The notes under the pieces are model-generated. The model saw only the letters and a program-made list of their open reading frames with translations. It was not told where the DNA came from and made no database searches. 11,220 nt of DNA, from the NCBI GenBank assembly GCA_036526195.1, contig DATCYZ010000085.1, positions 1 to 11,220 of the forward strand. Reading direction: 5' to 3'. This stretch comes from DATCYZ01 sp036526195 (GTDB lineage Bacteria; Pseudomonadota; Gammaproteobacteria; Burkholderiales; SG8-39). Both the position numbers and the translations under genes were made by a program. This document shows positions 8,094-11,220 of this stretch, one piece after another (the first letter of the stretch is position 1; every line of letters begins with the position of its first letter).

Positions 8094-9740
8094 ATGGAAC
8101 GCGAATCGATGCAGTACGACGTGGTGGTGGTCGGCGGCGGGCCTGCGGGCCTGGCGGCGGCGATCCGTCTCAAGCAGCTGTCGGCGGAGAAAGGCGCCGA
8201 GGTCTCGGTCTGCGTCCTGGAAAAGGGCAGCGAGGTTGGCGCCCACATCCTCTCGGGCGCGGTGATGGACCCGCGCGCGCTTGCCGAACTCTTTCCCGAC
8301 TGGAAGGAAAAGGGCGCGCCGCTGAATGCCGAGGTCACCGAGGACCGGTTCCTCTTCCTCACCGCGTCCGGCGCGATGCGCACGCCCAACTGGATGCTGC
8401 CGGGCTGCTTCAAGAACCACGGCAACTACGTGGTCAGCTTGGGCAACGTCACGCGCTGGCTCGGCCAGCAGGCGGAGGCCCTCGGCGTGGAGATCTTCCC
8501 GGGCTTCGCCGCCGCCGAGATCCTCTACGACGACACCGGCGCGGTGCGCGGCGTGGCCACCGGCGACATGGGCGTGAGCCGCTCGGGCGAGCCGACCGAC
8601 GCCTTCCAGCGCGGCATGGAACTGCACGCGAAGTACACCTTCTTCGCCGAGGGCTGCCGCGGCCACCTCGGCAAGCAGCTGGAGGAAAAGTTCGGGCTGC
8701 GCGAGGGCGTGGACCCGCAGGTCTACGGCATCGGCCTGAAGGAACTCTGGGAAGTGAAGCCGGAGAAGCACCAGAAGGGGCTGGTGGTGCACACCGCCGG
8801 CTGGCCGCTGGAGTCCGACACCTACGGCGGCTCGTTCCTCTATCACCTCGAGGACAACCTCGTGGCGGTGGGCTTCGTGGTCGGCCTCGCCTACACCAAC
8901 CCGTACCTCAGCCCCTACGAGGAATTCCAGCGCTACAAGACGCACCCGGCGATCCGCGGCTTCTTCGAAGGCGCCAAGCGCATTGCCTACGGCGCGCGCG
9001 CGCTGACCGCGGGGGGCCTGCAGTCGCTGCCGCAACTCGCCTTTCCCGGCGGCTGCCTGGTCGGCGACAACGCGGGCTTTCTGAACGCCTCGCGCATCAA
9101 GGGCAGCCACGCGGCGATCAAGTCCGGCATGCTGGCAGCCGAGGCCGCGTTCGGGGCGCTCGGCGCCGGGCGCGCGCAGGACGCGCTCGACGCCTACCCC
9201 GAGGCCTTCCGGCAGTCCTGGCTGTTCGACGAACTGTACCGCGCGCGCAACTTCAAGCCGTGGATGGCCAAGGGGCTCTACCTCGGCTCGCTGATGGTCG
9301 GCATCGACCAGATCGTGTTCGGCGGCAAGGCCCCCTGGACGCTGCGCCACGCGCACGCGGACCACGAGACGCTGCTGAAGAAGACCGAGGCGAAACCGAT
9401 CCAGTATCCGAAGCCCGACGGCGTGCTGACCTTCGACCGGCTCACCTCGGTGTCGTTCTCGAACACCAACCACGGCGAGGACCAGCCGGTGCACCTGACG
9501 CTGAAGGACGCGAAGGTGCCGGTGGACGTGAACCTCGCGCTGTACGACGCGCCCGAGCAGCGCTACTGCCCGGCCGGCGTGTACGAGATCGTGCGCGAGG
9601 CCGACGGTTCGAACCCGCGGCTGCAGATCAACGCGCAGAACTGCGTGCACTGCAAGACCTGCGACATCAAGGACCCGACGCAGAACATCGTCTGGGTCAC
9701 GCCAGAGGGCGGCGGCGGACCGGTCTACCCGGGCATGTGA
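8094..9740 (+). CDS. Electron transfer flavoprotein-ubiquinone oxidoreductase
   Basis: Membrane-associated FAD and 4Fe-4S enzyme that passes electrons from reduced ETF, fed by acyl-CoA and other dehydrogenases, to ubiquinone. The protein is 548 residues, full length. The FAD dinucleotide-binding motif is VVVGGGPAGLAAA (11-23), followed by KGSEVGAHILSGAVMDP (44-60), a family hallmark. A second FAD-contact segment is GCLVGDNAGFLNASRIKGSH (320-339). The C-terminal ferredoxin-like domain has all four cluster ligands: Cys492 in YCPAGVYE, and Cys517, Cys520 and Cys523 in NCVHCKTC. It ends VYPGM as family members do. The start at 8094 gives MERESMQYDV; an alternative ATG at 8109 (MQYDVV) cannot be excluded because the -10 box at 8081-8086 would start transcription essentially on the first ATG. 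It is divergent from the thioesterase/synthetase operon and 16 bases upstream of the methyltransferase gene. Confidence 0.96.
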   Translation: MERESMQYDVVVVGGGPAGLAAAIRLKQLSAEKGAEVSVCVLEKGSEVGAHILSGAVMDPRALAELFPDWKEKGAPLNAEVTEDRFLFLTASGAMRTPNWMLPGCFKNHGNYVVSLGNVTRWLGQQAEALGVEIFPGFAAAEILYDDTGAVRGVATGDMGVSRSGEPTDAFQRGMELHAKYTFFAEGCRGHLGKQLEEKFGLREGVDPQVYGIGLKELWEVKPEKHQKGLVVHTAGWPLESDTYGGSFLYHLEDNLVAVGFVVGLAYTNPYLSPYEEFQRYKTHPAIRGFFEGAKRIAYGARALTAGGLQSLPQLAFPGGCLVGDNAGFLNASRIKGSHAAIKSGMLAAEAAFGALGAGRAQDALDAYPEAFRQSWLFDELYRARNFKPWMAKGLYLGSLMVGIDQIVFGGKAPWTLRHAHADHETLLKKTEAKPIQYPKPDGVLTFDRLTSVSFSNTNHGEDQPVHLTLKDAKVPVDVNLALYDAPEQRYCPAGVYEIVREADGSNPRLQINAQNCVHCKTCDIKDPTQNIVWVTPEGGGGPVYPGM

Positions 9741-9756
9741 AGGCGCGCCGGCCCGC

Positions 9757-10563
9757 ATGGATTCCGTCGATGCCCTGAAGCGGATCAGCCGGCTTCATCC
9801 GCTCACCCTGCGCCAGAAGATGGCGCGGACGAACGCGGCGCACGACCTGGAGCGGGAGCAGGACGTCCTGCTGCGCGACATCCGCATCGGCGATGCCTCG
9901 TTCCTGGAGATGTACCGCGCCTGCCGGGCCGCCACCGGCACGCCGCGCGAGCCGGCGGAGAAGTTCCTGTCGCGCCCGCTCAAGGTGCTGGCACTCGCGC
10001 GTTACTTCCAGCAGGTGCTCGAGCACCGGGTTCCGGGCGGCTTCGCCGAGTGCGGGGTGTTCCGCGGCCTGACCGCGCTGATGCTCGCGCGACTGTCCGC
10101 AGGTCGCGGGGAACTGTTCCTGGTCGACAGCTTCGAAGGCCTGAGCGCGACCGGACCGCACGATGACGCGGTGTGGGTCGATCCCGGAACCGGCAACATC
10201 CACCATGGCGCCTCCGGCCAGCGCTTCGAGCAAACCGACTTCGACGCGGTCTGCGCACTGTTCGCCGGGCACCCGGACACCATGGTGCTGAAGGGCTGGA
10301 TCCCGGACATCTTCGCCCAGCTGCCGGACGAGCCCTGGGCGTTCGTCCACGTCGACGTCGACCTGCACGATCCCACCCGCGCCTGCCTCGAGCATTTCTG
10401 GCCGCGCCTGTCGCCCGGCGGCATCGTGCTGTGCGACGACTACGTGACGCCGCTGTATCCGGGTGCCATGCGCGCGATGGATGATTTCTGCACGCAGCAC
10501 GAACTCGAGCCGCTCATCCTCGACACCGGGCAGGCGGTGCTGCGCAAACCTGCCGCAACCTGA
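9757..10563 (+). CDS. TylF/MacM-type SAM-dependent O-methyltransferase
   Basis: A class I SAM-dependent methyltransferase, 268 residues, of the TylF (macrocin O-methyltransferase) family, which methylates sugar hydroxyls in several antibiotic pathways and needs Mg2+. SAM-binding motif I is GGFAECGVFRG (94-104), followed by LVDSFEGL (122-129). The acidic metal-binding residues are seen in FVHVDVDLHDPT (196-207; D200, D202) and LCDDY (225-229; D227, D228), followed by LYPGAMRAMDDF (233-244). It begins 16 bases after the ETF-QO stop and ends 14 bases before the DUF962 gene, so it looks co-transcribed. No clear Shine-Dalgarno precedes the ATG at 9757; a shorter start at 9820 (MARTN) is possible. 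No glycosyltransferase or antibiotic biosynthesis genes are nearby, so the acceptor is unknown; a cell-surface sugar is one option. Confidence 0.85.
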   Translation: MDSVDALKRISRLHPLTLRQKMARTNAAHDLEREQDVLLRDIRIGDASFLEMYRACRAATGTPREPAEKFLSRPLKVLALARYFQQVLEHRVPGGFAECGVFRGLTALMLARLSAGRGELFLVDSFEGLSATGPHDDAVWVDPGTGNIHHGASGQRFEQTDFDAVCALFAGHPDTMVLKGWIPDIFAQLPDEPWAFVHVDVDLHDPTRACLEHFWPRLSPGGIVLCDDYVTPLYPGAMRAMDDFCTQHELEPLILDTGQAVLRKPAAT

Positions 10564-10577
10564 ACCGGGAGGCTCCG

Positions 10578-10892
10578 ATGCCCGATGCCCCAGAGAAATA
10601 CGCAAGTTTCCGCGCCTTCTACCCCTACTACCTTTCCGAGCACGCCAACCGCACCTGCCGGCGCCTGCACTTCGTCGGCACCAGCCTGGGCGTCGTTTTT
10701 CTCCTCGCCGCGCTGCTCACGCAGAACGCCTGGTGGCTGCTCGCGGGCCTGGTGAGCGGCTATGCCTTCGCCTGGGTCGGGCACTTCTTCTTCGAGAAGA
10801 ACCGCCCCGCCACCTTCACCTACCCCTTTTACAGCTTCGCCGGGGACTGGGTGATGTGGTCCGAGATGCTGCGCGGGCGGATCAAGTTTTAA
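10578..10892 (+). CDS. Mpo1-like (DUF962) small membrane protein
   Basis: A 104-residue protein of the DUF962 / Mpo1-like family. The yeast member Mpo1 is an Fe(II)-dependent dioxygenase of fatty-acid alpha-oxidation; the bacterial short form is not proven to do this. Signature segments are FYPYYLSEHANRTCRRLHFV (14-33; H22, N24, H31) and WVGHFFFEKNRPATF (66-80; H69, E73, N75), and the conserved C-terminal part is GDWVMWSEMLRGRIKF (89-104). Two hydrophobic helices (about 31-48 and 51-71) indicate an inner-membrane protein. Length is normal for bacterial members. The start is well supported by GGGAGG at 10567-10572, five bases before the ATG. Its TAA stop codon is the first three bases of the 33-base tandem repeat that follows, so the repeat abuts the coding region exactly, without visible truncation of the family C-terminus. 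Confidence 0.92.
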   Translation: MPDAPEKYASFRAFYPYYLSEHANRTCRRLHFVGTSLGVVFLLAALLTQNAWWLLAGLVSGYAFAWVGHFFFEKNRPATFTYPFYSFAGDWVMWSEMLRGRIKF

Positions 10893-10896
10893 TTAT

Positions 10897-10914
10897 GGGG
10901 TCTGACCCCTTTTT
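10897..10914 (+). terminator. Terminator-like hairpin, repeat copy 1
   Basis: On the plus strand the palindrome can fold as a 5-bp stem, GGGGU/ACCCC, with a CUG loop, directly followed by five Us (10910-10914). This is the shape of a short intrinsic terminator downstream of the DUF962 stop codon. The stem is short, so efficiency is uncertain. Confidence 0.4.
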
Positions 10915-10929
10915 GCCTGTATTAATTAT

Positions 10930-10947
10930 GGGGTCTGACCCCTTTTT
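10930..10947 (+). terminator. Terminator-like hairpin, repeat copy 2
   Basis: This has the same hairpin and U-tract as copy 1, 33 bases further on, ending seven bases before the ATG of the GNAT gene. Two consecutive copies would reinforce termination, or would allow alternative pairing between the left arm of copy 1 and the right arm of copy 2. Confidence 0.4.
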
Positions 10948-10953
10948 GCCTGT

Positions 10954-11220
10954 ATGAACGCCGACCCGAAACTGTTCGAGTCCTTTCAGCCGGTGATCGG
11001 TCAGGCGGTGAGCCTGCGGCCGCTGCGGCCTGACGATGCGTCGATCGAACTGGCTTTCGTCACCGGCCTGTCGGACGCGACGCGCCACAACCGGCTGCTG
11101 GGCGGCGCGATCCGCATCACCGACGCGTACATCCGCCGGCTGACCGACATCGACTGGAGCCGCGAGGCGGCGCTCGCGGCGGTCACCATGATCGGCGGCC
11201 ATGAATCGCTGATCGGTGTC
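10954..11220 (+). CDS. GNAT-family N-acetyltransferase, N-terminal part
   Basis: The first 89 residues of a GCN5-related N-acetyltransferase-like protein, open to the right edge of the window. The region VSLRPLRPDDASIELAFV (19-36) is the typical GNAT beta1-alpha1 opening, and TMIGGHESLIGV (78-89) is the beta strand that leads toward the acetyl-CoA-binding core. The acetyl-CoA pyrophosphate-binding motif (R/QxxGxG/A) lies beyond the window. The ATG at 10954 is the first possible in-frame start: TGA at 10936-10938 closes the frame upstream and no GTG or TTG lies between. No Shine-Dalgarno is visible, because the upstream bases are the T-tract of the repeat. The substrate is unknown; protein or small-molecule acetylation are both possible for this family. 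Confidence 0.75.
   Translation, partial: MNADPKLFESFQPVIGQAVSLRPLRPDDASIELAFVTGLSDATRHNRLLGGAIRITDAYIRRLTDIDWSREAALAAVTMIGGHESLIGV

Larger units (their letters stand above)
10890..10955. repeat. Perfect tandem duplication of a 33-base palindrome-containing unit
   Basis: Two identical 33-base copies lie head to tail (10890-10922 and 10923-10955). Each unit runs TAATTAT, then the palindrome GGGGTCTGACCCC (10897-10909 and 10930-10942), then TTTTTGCCTGTAT. The unit is AT-rich outside the palindrome and unlike the flanking GC-rich DNA. The first base triplet is the stop codon of the DUF962 gene, and the last two bases are the AT of the next gene's ATG, so the repeat fills the whole intergenic space. 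Palindromes of the GGGGTC-N-GACCCC type recall dispersed intergenic repeats, but no genome-wide copy number can be seen from this window. Confidence 0.95.

Noticed and set aside
8051..8425. Upstream starts for the thioesterase up to 8425
   Set aside because: They lie antisense to the ETF-QO coding region and would add an N-terminus foreign to the family; the start at 8050 gives the normal length.
7608..9758. A very long minus-strand open frame running from 9758 through the ETF-QO gene into acetoacetyl-CoA synthetase
   Set aside because: Only the part from 7607 down is a real protein. The upstream part is the antisense of ETF-QO, rich in Arg/Val/His/Ala without domain signatures, as expected from high-GC third positions.
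10890..10955. CRISPR array or phage attachment site for the 33-base repeat
   Set aside because: There are only two copies with no spacer between them, no cas genes, and no integrase or tRNA nearby.
10463..10957. A 164-residue plus-strand open frame ending in a repeated peptide across the tandem repeat
   Set aside because: It is out of frame with the methyltransferase and DUF962 genes that it overlaps. The repeated peptide at its end is only the 33-base repeat (11 codons) translated twice.

Overview
The window is high-GC chromosomal DNA that looks like a betaproteobacterium. The main reasons are the minus-strand housekeeping block pyrG-kdsA-eno-ftsB, the full-length ETF-ubiquinone oxidoreductase of the proteobacterial/mitochondrial type, and the short Mpo1-like (DUF962) protein. 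Within the class, a Rhodocyclales- or Burkholderiales-like host is my best guess; the sequence alone does not settle it. No rRNA, tRNA, CRISPR array, phage gene or transposase was recognised.

Left end (1-1342): a truncated phytanoyl-CoA-dioxygenase-family gene runs leftward off the window. It is divergent from a secreted protein with a dienelactone-hydrolase fold whose catalytic nucleophile and histidine positions appear to be replaced.

Housekeeping block (1347-5570, minus strand, transcribed pyrG to kdsA to eno to ftsB): CTP synthase, KDO-8-phosphate synthase, enolase and the divisome protein FtsB, with gaps of only 19-25 bases. This joins nucleotide supply, LPS precursor synthesis (PEP consumption by KdsA next to PEP production by enolase) and cell division in one probable operon. 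A candidate sigma70 promoter lies just upstream of pyrG. KdsA carries the metal-ligand set of the metallo class.

Acyl-CoA block (5661-9740): a hot-dog-fold acyl-CoA thioesterase and acetoacetyl-CoA synthetase overlap by four bases on the minus strand. They are divergent from ETF-ubiquinone oxidoreductase on the plus strand. Only 43 bases separate the two start codons, and -10-like boxes for both directions overlap in that gap. Both sides handle acyl-CoA catabolism: ketone-body/acyl-CoA activation and hydrolysis on one side, transfer of acyl-CoA dehydrogenase electrons to ubiquinone on the other.

Right end (9757-11220, plus strand): a TylF-like SAM methyltransferase, a small Mpo1-like membrane protein and the start of a GNAT acetyltransferase. 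The whole spacer between the last two is a perfect tandem duplication of a 33-base unit. The unit contains the palindrome GGGGTCTGACCCC followed by five Ts. The repeat supplies the stop codon of the upstream gene and the first two bases of the downstream start codon, and is the most unusual non-coding structure here.

Most of the window is ordinary core genome. I did not find a new multi-gene system. The observations most worth a second look are the tandem palindromic repeat, the apparent pseudo-hydrolase and the overlapping divergent promoters.
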